The notes under the pieces were generated by a model. That model was not told the origin of the DNA. It saw only the letters and a program-made list of their open reading frames with translations, and searched no databases. Source: Glandiceps talaboti (lineage: Eukaryota > Hemichordata > Enteropneusta > Spengelidae). From it: a stretch of DNA of 64,000 nucleotides. The position numbers and the translations under genes were made by a program. Shown piece by piece: positions 1-37,789 of the stretch. The stretch is taken from contig NC_135564.1 of NCBI RefSeq assembly GCF_964340395.1, positions 1,947,501-2,011,500 of the forward strand, in the 5' to 3' direction. Every line of letters begins with the position of its first letter. Within the stretch, counting starts at the first letter, position 1.

Positions 1-535
1 TGTCGTCATTTTTCAAGGGCAACTTGTTTATTCAGATTACTTTAACGGAAAACACTATTGGGATGTTGTCAGAGCTGTGGTTAGCAAAGACAAACGTTAA
101 AGTTTAAAACACGATGAGAAGACGAGACGTGGCGTTGTTGCAAGTTTGCGACATCACTTGAGGAGTCGTCTTTTTCTTAGTCGTAGAGAAGAATGACAAA
201 ACAAATTGTCAAGTACTTGTAAAAAAAATTGTGCTGATGAATTTTCACTAAAACTTCAAATTAACAGATAATTGTTAGATTTTTTATTATTTCTGTTGAA
301 AATATCCCCTTACTTTCCAGTTTCCAGTTTCAGCAATGAATTTGAACATGTTATTATATAATGTGATTTTTGTGTGAAAATATACAGTGCTTTCCAACAT
401 TGCGTTCAAAGCGCTTTACAATTATTACCCTGTATTGGCACACCTTCCTCTATACTTCATCATATGAGTAGCATACAATCCAATGCTCACATTGCCATCT
501 CTATCTCACAGGTCCTCAATTATACTGCAATTATA
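1..535. other. 5' flank of the first gene, no coding gene seen
   Basis: AT-rich sequence with no convincing coding exon. The short open frames here show no recognisable domain. The first gene has an acceptor at 688 and a start codon at 724, so a non-coding first exon probably lies in or upstream of this stretch, but I cannot place it. Bases 527-535 (GCAATTATA) are the left target-site duplication of the small transposon that follows. Confidence 0.5.
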
Positions 536-644
536 CACAGGTACTCGAATCAATGTGTATGATTTAAAAAAAAATATGTATGTAAATAAGACTTATTTAT
601 ATACAATACATTTTTTTTTCTACACATTGATTCGAGTACCTGTG
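536..644. mobile_element. MITE with 24-bp perfect terminal inverted repeats and 9-bp TSD
   Basis: A 109-bp element. Its ends, 536-559 and 621-644, are perfect 24-bp inverted repeats beginning CACAGGTACTCG. It is flanked by the exact 9-bp direct repeat GCAATTATA at 527-535 and 645-653. The interior is AT-rich with no coding capacity. A 9-bp duplication with long TIRs is typical of Mutator-like (MULE) non-autonomous elements; that superfamily assignment is inferred from TSD length only. It lies in the presumed 5' intron of the first gene. Confidence 0.85.
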
Positions 645-723
645 GCAATTATACATGTTGATGTATACTGTGTCATTTTGTCTTACAGAGTTTCATTTTA
701 GAATTTCATATTTCAAGTTCAAG

Positions 724-1999
724 ATGTCAGAGAACGATACCGCAGCAACTGCCTATCCAGTAGGTGGTCATGACCCAAATGAACAACCCCCACCGGGGAC
801 TGATGAAAAGAACCCTAATATGCAGCCCGTGCCTACACAACCTGGAGAACAGCCACAGATGATGCCATTACAATATCCAGCGGAACCCCCACCTGTAAGC
901 TATCTATTATTTACACGTAGTTTGATTCATAATGCCATGGCAACATTTAGCGACTATGACCGTCCCTGTTACTGAATCATCGATACCAATAGCATAGCGA
1001 TCTAGACTCTTTGTTAGGTTGATTTTGGCTATGTGCTCTAACACTCATTAGTTCAAATAAGTCTAATTAATTATGCGCTTTAATCACAGAAGCAACAGGT
1101 GCTTTAGACTTCTCCATATATAGGCAATTTTATACAGAAAAATTATAATTAATGTATCGAGGAAAATGATATCCCCATACTGTGTCAAACAGTTACGCTA
1201 TCTGAATAAGCATTTTCTCCTAGTTGTAATAGAATTAAAATCCCCAGAATTTTAATGTAGGTGGCATAATAGAATTAAAATCCCCAGAATTTTAATGTTA
1301 ACCATGTACCTAGTCAGAAATTACTGCCTTTGGACCATGATATTTACAGTAAGGTATTCCAACCCTGCTCGTCACTGAGTTAGTCATGACTGGCAACATG
1401 AAAAGAGGACACACACCTCAGTGATTCATTGCAATGTCATCGCTCCATGATCTTCGTACTTCATCTCTTTCACGTTAAATTGGTATTCGCATACAGAGAT
1501 CGAATATGAACTTGAATATAACAATGCGATCGTTGGCAATCGACCGGGTTACTTGCTTACCCATGTTCGTTAAGTAATAAAAAGATATGAAATACCTTTC
1601 CATCACTAAGCTTACACGGAAATCAAAATGAATAAAATATCCAATTTTTTCTTTTGTTAATCAATTACTTCATGAACTCATTTGGACCTAATACTTGGTT
1701 ACAGCCATACGCAGTACCAGCTGGTTACCAACAACCCCCACCAGGTGCAGTCATGGGACAACCTATGCCAGGTTACCCTATGCCACCTCCACAGGGATAT
1801 TACGGACCGCCTGGACAACAACCTGTGCCCGCACCGATTCCCGTCACGGCAACCAGCACTACATACGTCATCAAAGAAGATCCGTAAGTGCTATCTTATA
1901 AGTTGTGAAACATTGTGTTTGTTTGTTTGTTTGTTTGTTTGTTTGTTTGTTTGTTTGTTTGTTTGTTTGTTTGTGTTTGTGTTTGTTTGTGTTTGTGTT

Positions 2000-2030
<31 letters not shown>

Positions 2031-2044
2031 GTGTGTGTGCGTGC

Positions 2045-2084
<40 letters not shown>

Positions 2085-2564
2085 CGGAGGGGAGAGAGGG
2101 GGAGGCAGACGTCCGATGGACAGGGTGAGATATCGTATAACCCCATCTATGTGTATTCCATCTCATTTTACTTCATGTCCTATCTCTGTCTGGGTTTTTT
2201 TCAGACCACCTCCACGTGTGAACCATTGCTGCCATTGTATTATCAGTATTCTGTTCTGGCCATGGTTCTTTGTATGGTGTGCACTGGTAAGTACCTACCT
2301 ACCTACATACCCACCTACATACATAGCCACCCATCTACCTACACATCCAGTCACCCACCTACCGACCGACCGACCGACCGACCGACCTACCTACCTACTC
2401 ACCTACCTACTCACAGTACATTCTTGATGTGGTTAGATAGCTTGCAGGAATCAGCTCCCAATTTTCAAGCATTGAACACAATCTGATGACATCTTTTATC
2501 TTTACAGTGTATAATCGAAAGCAGAGAAATGGACAGATGGCAATCCCGACAACGTGGTTTCTGA
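724..2564 (+). CDS. Small proline-rich, cysteine-rich single-pass membrane protein (unrecognised), 162 aa, 4 coding exons
   Basis: Coding exons are 724-894, 1705-1883, 2205-2286 and 2508-2564 (TGA); all junctions are GT-AG and keep frame. The ATG at 724 follows an acceptor at 688, so the 5' UTR is split. Residues 1-57 are polar and Pro/Gln-rich. The exon 1/2 joint creates a PPPPY motif, a potential WW-domain (Nedd4-type) ligand. Residues 58-117 are Pro/Gly/Tyr/Gln-rich (repeated GYxxPP, MPGYPMPPP). Near the C-terminus, HCCHC and WCALC (two CxxC pairs) flank a strongly hydrophobic segment, IISILFWPWFFVW, followed by a short basic tail ending RQRGF. This suggests a small C-terminally anchored membrane protein with a cytosolic Pro-rich arm. 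I cannot name the family; LITAF and BRI3-like proteins have a similar general plan but not the same motif. Introns 2 and 3 are largely microsatellite. Confidence 0.82.
895..1704 (+). other. Intron 1 of the first gene, with a 32-bp direct duplication
   Basis: No exon seen. Bases 1227-1258 and 1267-1298 are direct copies of the same 32-bp segment (starting TAATAGAATTAAAATCC). Each copy is itself a near-palindrome, ATTAAAAT...ATTTTAAT. The rest is AT-rich with no recognisable feature. Confidence 0.6.
1918..2084 (+). repeat. Compound microsatellite (TTTG)n-(GTATGT)n-(GT)n
   Basis: The run begins as (GTTT)n, changes to GTATGT units around 2001, then GTGC, then (GT)n to about 2084. It fills about half of the 321-bp intron between coding exons 2 and 3 of the first gene. 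Long Cys/Val open frames over it are low-complexity artefacts. Confidence 0.95.
2290..2415 (+). repeat. Tetranucleotide array (CTAC)n/(CGAC)n/(CTAC)n
   Basis: Starts a few bases after the donor of coding exon 3. Units are CTAC and CATAC variants, then a pure ACCG/CGAC block (about 2360-2386), then CTAC again with CTCAC interruptions. Confidence 0.9.
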
Positions 2565-4650
2565 AAACAGACAGCAAACCAACGTGCAGTGCAGGAACGT
2601 TCAAACATGCTGTACAATATGACGTAGATTATGCAACCTATATGAGACTCAAGTACGATATAAATGATAGCAACTAGCACTCTGATAAAATTCAGACCTG
2701 TTTGTTTGACAAGCGTGAAATTTACTTCAGATTTCAATGTGAGCTAGATTAGCAATTAATATAATTTAATATATTTTGGCCCAGCCAGTCCAGTAGCATC
2801 ATTGACAAAGATATATCAGGAAGTTCTTTTCTTAGTAGATCTTGAAGATTTTGAATCAAACATTTGGAGGTAATCATTTTAACGTCGATTTTTGTCGACA
2901 AAAAATCAGGGTATTATTTTCATGTCGAAAAATTTGTCTTTATATGATTCATTGATGCAAATATTAGATAGAAACGTTTAAATTTGATTTCATGATTTAG
3001 AATTCATCTTTGTTGAACAAATGATAGATTCTAAAGAGTCTTTCCTATTTACATGCATACAATGTCTTGTTTATTATTTTAAGAATTTCATATTTTACCA
3101 AATCAACAACATGGTGTAAATGTCAGCAACGTTATACATAAAAATGCTATTTACGTCTGTCATTGTACTTATGTGTAAGCTCCATGTGTTTCCGATTTTA
3201 GCTTTTGTAACGTGTATGGCGTGCTTGTAATGGTGTTATTTAGTTAGATTTAGAAATTGATCATTGAAGTAGCGCAAGTATTATAGGACGCCATCTATCG
3301 ATCAGTTGGATTGAGTTTTGAGTTGAACATCCACACAAAAGTATGTCATCCTAATCCCCATGGCCCCGGGGTACTTTATCGTAATACCTTATCATACAAG
3401 ATTGGTTGGTTGGGTCAACTTAATTAAAGTATTCTTCTAAACGAGAACTAGTTATAAATAGCGTTGGGTTAATCTATTCCTAAGTTATGTTATTCAAAGT
3501 TCTTTTTATCTGTAACACTGTAACAAACACAAAAAGTTTTGGAGAAAAAACCTACTAAATGTATTTTTCAGTCAACAACTGCTAAATTTGTGAACTCTTG
3601 CATGTGAATGAAATTTCGACCTTTAAAAGGGTTGGTTCTTCAATGAAAAAAGCCCTCTTCGTGAGCACAGAAGACCCAGCGTTATAACATTCATTTATAG
3701 AAGGTGTCCTAAAGTTTGATAGTATACATTTGTATATTGCAACTGTACGTGTATACATAATTATAAATATGACGATACTTAATACGTCAGGTCATTATGA
3801 TACTTTAAAAACTTCATTTTGTCGAACTGATTTTCAATATTTGAAATTATTGGTTGAGAATGCTAACATTGTACAAAGCAAGAGGTCTACAGATTAGAAC
3901 CCGGATGAGAACACCACATATGTGAAAAAGTGAATAAAAAGGTAGATAAATACATCTAGGGTATTATTGCGTCATATTTACGCCCTCTAGTGTGCCTTAA
4001 TATAAACTCAGTCTAGGCTGTTACGTTTCCATGGTAACGAATTTCGTTTCCTGACGATCCTGACGACTACAATCCGGTGCATTCAAAATCATGTTTTCTT
4101 CCTTCATTCCTCCCTGCCTTCCTCCCTTCTTTCTTTCTTTCTTTCTTTCTTTCTTGTTTATAATTTTCAGTAAGTACTAGAATAATATAATTAATTCTTC
4201 AAATATACACAAAAATGTTCAGCTTTGAAGTGTGCCGTAAGTGAAATTTTGATAAGCTATAGATATTGTCTATAAATTATATATAGCTATTAGGCCTAGA
4301 TGTAATTTTTTTTAAAAAACTACATACAAACAGTGCTCCCTCTGGCCTCAAAAAGGTGTATTACCTATCATTCCATGGATCTCGCCTGGTTTGTTATTTA
4401 TTATAACATGATCTAGACTGGAAATATTTTGATAAGCAAAATTTATACGTGCACAGGAGATATGAGGGTTATTCGCAAATACAAATACCGAATTATTCAC
4501 CAAGCTTGTGTGACTTTCACTTTTTATAGCTGTCGTACTTTTTCTATATGAGTAGAACGCCTGGATTTAATATAAAACACAATATGATATAACTTTTTCC
4601 GCGTACACTGTGAACCGAAAATGCTGTGAAAAAACGAAGTACACACAAAA
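2565..4650 (+). other. 3' UTR of the first gene and intergenic spacer to NKTR
   Basis: After the TGA at 2562-2564 there is about 1.4 kb of AT-rich, non-coding sequence. The first good poly(A) signal I see is AATAAA at 3933-3938, so the 3' UTR could run that far. A (CTTT)n microsatellite lies at about 4126-4156. A CTCF-like motif on the minus strand (3980-3996) and an X-box-like palindrome GTTTCCATGGTAAC (4025-4038) lie in the spacer. No gene is seen. Confidence 0.55.
3933..3938 (+). terminator. Candidate poly(A) signal AATAAA for the first gene
   Basis: A canonical hexamer about 1.37 kb after the stop codon, the first clear one downstream. The call rests on the hexamer and its position only. 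Confidence 0.35.
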
Positions 4651-4654
4651 AAAC

Positions 4655-4735
4655 CATCATTTAATAGAGGGCGCAATTCAACAGAGGGACGCCATTTTGG
4701 GAAACGTGTGATTTGTGGAGGACGAAGGTGAGGAC
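4655..4735 (+). promoter_or_regulatory. Probable NKTR promoter / non-coding exon 1 with YY1-like site
   Basis: GCCATTTTGG at 4691-4700 is the reverse of the YY1 core AANATGGC, and GAGGGCGC lies just upstream near 4666. The stretch ends GACGAAG followed by GTGAGG at about 4729, a good splice donor with no ATG before it. The coding exon at 5654 has an upstream acceptor with no matching coding exon before it, so a non-coding exon 1 here is a reasonable inference. The start site is unproven. Confidence 0.4.
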
Positions 4736-5674
4736 AGTGTGAAAAATACTCTTTATTCCTTGTTTTGTGATCGTGTACCACAATTATTTTTTACTAGGAT
4801 CAAACCAATATATAGATTGATCCTAGAGCGCCAATTATTCAATAGAATACAACGTGCTTCACTATAATCATCGGTTGTATACGGAAGTCTTCATTTATGA
4901 TATTTTAGTAAGGCTATGCTACTGAAAGTGTAGCCGTAGTCTTAGAAGTTAGATGCAATAACACTGTATACAATCATGCCACATGTGTAAAAATGTAGAA
5001 TAGTATGTCCACTACAATTTATAATTCTATCTAAATTCGCCAACCTTAGAGACATAATGTACATGTATGTTATTGTAGATGTCAATGGTTGGCATACATG
5101 TACCACACACATTAAATTAATACCAGTTAGATGAACCTTTGTTGCCTTGATAATGGTTTCCCGTCGTATGTATGGGCATGGATGGATGTATTGGGGCATC
5201 CATGGTATGGGATTGCACCATGCTGCAGTAACTGTAGTGTTGTTTTGCTCTATTTCTATCATACTGACAGTCGTGCAAACCTCAACAGAGAAAAAATAGA
5301 AATAAAAATAAGATTTTGTAAGAAGAGATGTAAATTATTGGATAGATTTAGCTGTTCTTATCACAAACTGTAATAATTCCCTGTATCACTAACTAAAGTG
5401 ATTTATTGATGATTTTATCAACAAAATGCTATTTGCTCGTCACTCAAAATTGAAATAATTGGCACTCAGCAAGTGAGACCTGTAATGACAAAAAACAATA
5501 GTTTTTGTTGTGGGTCAAAATTAAAGCATATTTGGTGTCACAAGAAATGGTTTAGATCAGTGGCACATCAAATAATGCTAAGAGAGCACACTCCATGTTT
5601 TATGATTTCTTGTAAGTTGTAATTCGTTAACTCTCTTTCCATTTTATTCATAGCGTGGGACTCTACGTTTCATA

Positions 5675-32764
<27,090 letters not shown>

Positions 32765-35482
32765 AAGAGTCAACCACCTCTTTTCTCTAGTGGTACTGTA
32801 AACTGAAAATTTTTGTCAAAGACAAGATTCACTTATTTCACAAAAGAACCTAAAAAAGGGAAAATGTGTAGTGTTTAACATGTCATTGGTAACTATATTG
32901 TAAATTAATACAAAACATCAGACTAAACAAAATTCATTATTTTTAAATTCAATGAACTAGTGTTAGGCTTAGATAAAAATTCAGAGAATATTGTTTACCC
33001 AGTGTTTTCCTAGTCCCTCAACTATTACAATGGCCACCATCTGTCTGTGTGTCCGTAATACATCATTTCTGTCAAACCTGGTACAAAGGTGACTTGTCAT
33101 ATTGGACATATGTATGTCACTGTTTGTCACGACATATGCAATATTTGCAGTTGAAAATCAATATTTATGGCATGACTCAAATCCAGCTATTTCGTGCATA
33201 TCACAGACATTTTAAGTGCTTAATTGTTAACACAGATTTCTTTTAAATCATGTCACCATTTGGTCAAATAGAAGTAAAGTATTGTGGAGGGGGGGGGGGG
33301 TTGTTAACTGTGTGTTCTATGAAGACTTAATATTTCTACATCATTACTTTGTTAGACAGGGACTATGTAGGATTTTAAAGTCAGAAATATTAAAACAACA
33401 TTTGTGTGCATATAAAAATAGTGACGAGTATTTACTGAAATATGACTTCTTAAATGTCATCCAAATGATGCATAGTACATTGTGCAATTCATTTGGTGTA
33501 TGCATTACATTCAGGTTGTATAGGTGTGTGGTGATTGGTCTTTGGTGAAGGGTGCGATGGGTGATTACTTGAGAATCCTAAAAAAAAACATGGAACATAA
33601 TTTTGTGAGAAATATAACAGTTTTTCAACATCTAAATGTATAGAAACAACTCAGGTTTTAGAATTTTGACATTTCTAAGTGTTGTTGTATCACATGCTAT
33701 ATTTTATCCTTAAAAGTCTTCTTGTAGCGTATCTAGTCTCTACAGTTGACCCATACATCTTAAACCAGAGCTCTCTCTTCTTCTCACGAAATGAAGTAAT
33801 CACAGACAGACCTTGGAATTGAATCTACAAGTGTGGACTTACTTCTACAGTAATGGAAACATAATTGAAATAAATATAGGGGGAGGAGGCAGAATTTATT
33901 GTTGGGTATTTGTATGAAAATTATGAAGTACAAATTATCACATTACTATTTATATCACAGAACATTCATCACTTATTGTAATTATACAAATAAAACCTCC
34001 CAGAGTTGCTATGGAAACAGGTGTTGACTAGCAACAGTAGAAGATAAGGTAGTTCAGAACTCATAAAAAAGTTCTTGTGAAGTGTTGGAAGTACTTGAGT
34101 GTGGGGTTCAAAATATTCACTATTTCAGGAAATCTATTTTTATACCCTAGAGTTTTTGCTTGTAATTTTGTTCCACATTGGAACATTTACTGTGGTTAAA
34201 CTTTATAGAATTTCTCTCTTTCTATTTGGGTAGTGGTTTTGATAGCAAGTAGTTTTGTCAAGCAGACACTTAGGTTTACAGGTTTCAGTTATTTACAGTG
34301 CAAGATGTGAGGAAAAGCATATTATTCTATGATAATACATCTTTTTTGTAAGAAAATATGAGTGAATACAGTGACATTACTCGTCCACCTGACTCAGAGA
34401 TAAGTAATTGTACAGGTGGGGGGAATCTGTAATGTTGATTTCTACATAAGTATTGTAATTTTTATGTTACCATAGAGGAAATCGTTCAAATTGATGAGAG
34501 TAGATAGCATCATTCCATTGAGATTGTCTATACTATCGTTACAAACCCATGTATTTTTTTTTACCCATTTTGGCCTCCCCTCATTGGCATAGTCATGCCA
34601 TGTGGGAATATTTCGAGTGGAGGTGATAGCCAAAATCCTCACATAACTTGATATGAGGTAAAGACACTATGTGACATACACAAGTCAGAAATAAATATTT
34701 AGATGCAAAATACTATGATTTTGATTCTACCAATTCATGATTTACAATTACACAAGTACTTAGTAAAATGTGATGAGTCAAACTGCAAGACTCTTGTCAG
34801 TGGAGATTGGCTGACTATAGAATACTGTCAGGCTGTGTCAGCCCATTGTTATCAATGTTGAATTATGACAAACTAAATTTGTGATGCAAGAAGGTATGTT
34901 CATGGACTCTGAGTTCATACTTAGAGTTTGCATTTCTACTTGCAGAGTCAAAGAAATATTTTGACTCTGTGAGTCGAAATTTCAATTTGTGATGTTGTAG
35001 ATCAAAGCTTTCAAAACATCTATAGCTTGAAATTTGTCTACTATCCCAATGCTAAGAATGACTGTACATGCAGGATACTCGAACTATAAAGTTCCACAAG
35101 TAATAACTGGAATATCATTTTTTTGATCAGACAACCAACAATATATTCACTGAAAAGTGTTAAAAATACCAATAATGAGACATTGTACATGTTAATGAGA
35201 GGTCGGTTTTATCCAGTAGTAGTACAACAACAGGTTGAAGTCATGGTCACATTGGGGCTGCTGATTTTCGGGTGTGGACCAAAAATCAATTTGCTTGGAT
35301 TTATGTATAACATTTGTGTACGGCAGTTACACAAATACATTTACCCACAGTAATTCAGTTCTGTTCAGGGTGTATAATGTTACAAGTCTTTACATCACAC
35401 AAAATAATTTTTGAAAACATTGCAGTTACAACATGTACAGTTTTAAACAACTTTGCAATTTTGATCTTTGCTATTACAAATT
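32765..35482 (+). other. NKTR 3' UTR and intergenic sequence
   Basis: Follows the NKTR stop (TAA 32762-32764). AATAAA occurs at 33869-33874 and 33989-33994, either of which could end the mRNA. A poly(G) tract is at 33290-33300. No gene is recognised; open frames are short and without domain signal. Confidence 0.5.
33869..33994 (+). terminator. Candidate NKTR poly(A) signals
   Basis: Two AATAAA hexamers, 33869-33874 and 33989-33994, about 1.1-1.2 kb after the stop codon. These are the first clear canonical signals noted downstream. Confidence 0.35.
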
Positions 35483-35827
35483 AGGCCTAAAAAAATTGTT
35501 TGGTTTCAGTTACCCGACCCCACATAGTTTTTCACTGCCGACCCTAACTCTGTTACGTATTTGAGAGAAAAATATAATCGCAAAAATTGTGAAGTGTAAA
35601 TAGTGGCTGCAGAAAATGACATCAACTTTAAAGACATTATAAAACTGTTCTTCCAATCTGTAATGGCTGTACATCCAATCGGAAGAAACCAATAACACAG
35701 AGACCATTTGGAAAACAACGGAAAACATAACTACCTGAACTAGACACTCACACATGGGAAAAAATCGACCTACCCCCACCTTTGCTAAAAAGTGAGCATA
35801 ATCAGAACCATGCAATTTTTTAGGCCT
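35483..35827. mobile_element. 345-bp MITE with AGGCCTAAAAAA termini
   Basis: AGGCCTAAAAAAATTG at 35483-35498 is inverted as CAATTTTTTAGGCCT at 35813-35827 (one A fewer). The interior includes TTACCCGACCCCACATAG and ATCGACCTACCCCCACC near opposite ends. A 114-codon minus-strand open frame spans it but shows no domain. No clear TSD. Lies in the NKTR-TSN spacer. Confidence 0.7.
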
Positions 35828-35974
35828 TATATTAGACATTATACAGACTAACAATAGGAAAACTTGTTACCATAATCGCCTATGCACCGTAAAATATTCA
35901 TAATTTTCTTCTTTTGTTTTGTAAATTTGTCTGCATGTGTTTTGAGTTTGTTACAGTTATCACAAAATAAAGCT

Positions 35975-36115
35975 TTAAGCTGATACACAAACGTTCTGAT
36001 TGGCTCATTTATGTCATGTGTCAGTGCAGACAATGTGTGTACAAGCCGATACACAAATGTTCTGATTGGCTCATGTACGTCAGTGCAGTGCATGCAAACA
36101 ATGTGTGTGCAAAGA
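35975..36115 (+). repeat. Imperfect ~70-bp direct duplication
   Basis: GATACACAAACGTTCTGATT (from about 35981) and GATACACAAATGTTCTGATT (from about 36047) begin two copies that continue with GGCTCAT.TA.GTCA and CAATGTGTGTGCAA blocks. In the intergenic spacer. Confidence 0.7.
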
Positions 36116-36146
36116 CTGTGAGGGCGCTTTCTTCCCAGCCCACAAC

Positions 36147-36401
36147 ATACAGGTAGTTTTCTTGGGAACACTTGCCAGCAATATCACTTCTTCACTTGTC
36201 ATAGTGTAACTGGTTTCTTGTCCAACCACAATACAAACAAGTACTGGGGTCACATAAAGTACTTTCTTTGGACCTGAGGTAATTTTGTTGGTGTCAATTT
36301 GGATAAAAGTTCTCTGTCTGGGGTGTACAATGTGAATGAAACGGTTGCCACAGAAGTTCAATGGATTTTCGATGTTCACATACAATCCAGCCTTCAGTTT
36401 A
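36147..36401 (-). other. Orphan exon-like open segment (unrecognised, possibly a gene relic)
   Basis: On the minus strand an acceptor-like CTATCTTAG precedes an 85-codon open stretch (KLKAGLYVNIENPLNFCGNR, then RFIHIVHPRQRTFIQID...), ending near a donor-like GTATGT. The amino-acid composition looks protein-like rather than low-complexity. I find no partner exons on either side, and no family is recognised. It could be a single exon of an unseen gene, a relic, or chance. Confidence 0.2.
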
Positions 36402-36409
36402 CTAAGATA

Positions 36410-37789
36410 GATGCAAACTAAATCTTGGACTGCTTTTCTTCAATGTGGTAGATTACACAAGTGAGTGATAGCAGTTCCTGTCGTGCGATTCTAATCACCC
36501 TCTGATCAACACAGGGTAAACAATTGGAAATCCCAAAACAGCACTGCAAGTTCATGGACCTCAAAATAAACTAGTTTTCAGAGACGCCTCCCTGTTGAGA
36601 CTATAATTACAAATCAACATCCATTCAATAGCTTATCACAGTTGTATCAACATGTTGCGACAATAAGTTTTAGTTTGTGTCTATCTTAGAAAACCAATGG
36701 CTCAACTAACAGGATAATCTATTATTACAGCATAATGAAGGCAACTATATACACCAATAGATTCAATAAAAACACTTATATACATCAAAATTGACTGAAT
36801 GCATGAAGTGAAATAAATTATTAATTGAATACATAAATGTCTATGCAATATAATATTAAAGGAATAAATTAATCTCTAAATATCTTCAACTTAATATCTA
36901 GACCGAGTTAAAGTTTTCCATCCGTCTGAAAGTCAAAATAAAGTTTTCTCACCATGGACTACTTTCTCCATTGCCCAAGGTCAAAAGGTTAGAGAAGGTG
37001 TGAGCCGAGCAATAGCCAATGTGAATGTAGATCACAACAGCGCCCTCAGTGGTCAGCATGAAAGTCCTCTGAAACATCTCCATCAATACTAATACTGATA
37101 TTAGATTTCACCTTATAGTTTTACCAAAAAAACTAATATGCGAGATAGGATCCTTCACAAGATGATATTTTGAGAAATAAAATGATAACTGGAGACAAAT
37201 TTGAAAAGAAAATATGTCTTTATTCTTCCACGAAGCATATATGGCTGACTTTACAGTAAAGCATAGAGAAGAAGTAGTTATATCAGAAATCTATGTATTA
37301 TGGCAAGGAGATATCCCAGGTAGTCATATTAGCCAAGATAGTGAAATTTATGCAACTCACTATTCATACATTCTTGACCAGATTCCATGAAAATATATCC
37401 CTTCAATTTTGATAATTTTGTTTGGCTCAAGTTATAGTTTTTTGTGTACAAACAAATATTCCTGTGGCAGAGTGAGGATGTATTTCATTGTTGGTACCTG
37501 TCAGTATGGAACTGTGTAACTATGGAAACTATATGTGATTGATTGACAGCTATATTTATATTATACATAACAAAATTAATGAAACTGATCAATTTTATTG
37601 ACAGGAATGTTGTGACAGTGACTACATGCCATGGTGAAAAAGCACTGATGTGTTTTTTAATACTTTCACTGATTACTTAACTGATGAAATATTCATCAAA
37701 GAAGGAAAGAGTTTTCAAAAAGTCCTCTTTTGAAGCTTATGTGACAATCTGAAATGGTTCCTATGGTTACATGAAACTAACATTGGAGT
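36410..37789 (-). other. TSN 3' UTR and downstream spacer
   Basis: Minus-strand sequence after the TSN stop at 37790-37792. TTTATT at 37219-37224 (AATAAA on the minus strand) gives a plausible 3' end about 570 nt after the stop. GCGCCCTCAGTGGTCA near 37028 is a motif also seen near 48912. No other gene is seen. Confidence 0.5.
37219..37224 (-). terminator. TSN: Candidate TSN poly(A) signal
   Basis: AATAAA on the minus strand, about 570 nt downstream of the translin stop codon. Confidence 0.45.

Noticed and set aside
35510-35854. 114-aa minus-strand open frame
   Set aside because: It coincides with the 345-bp TIR element, has no domain signal, and shows no splice partners.
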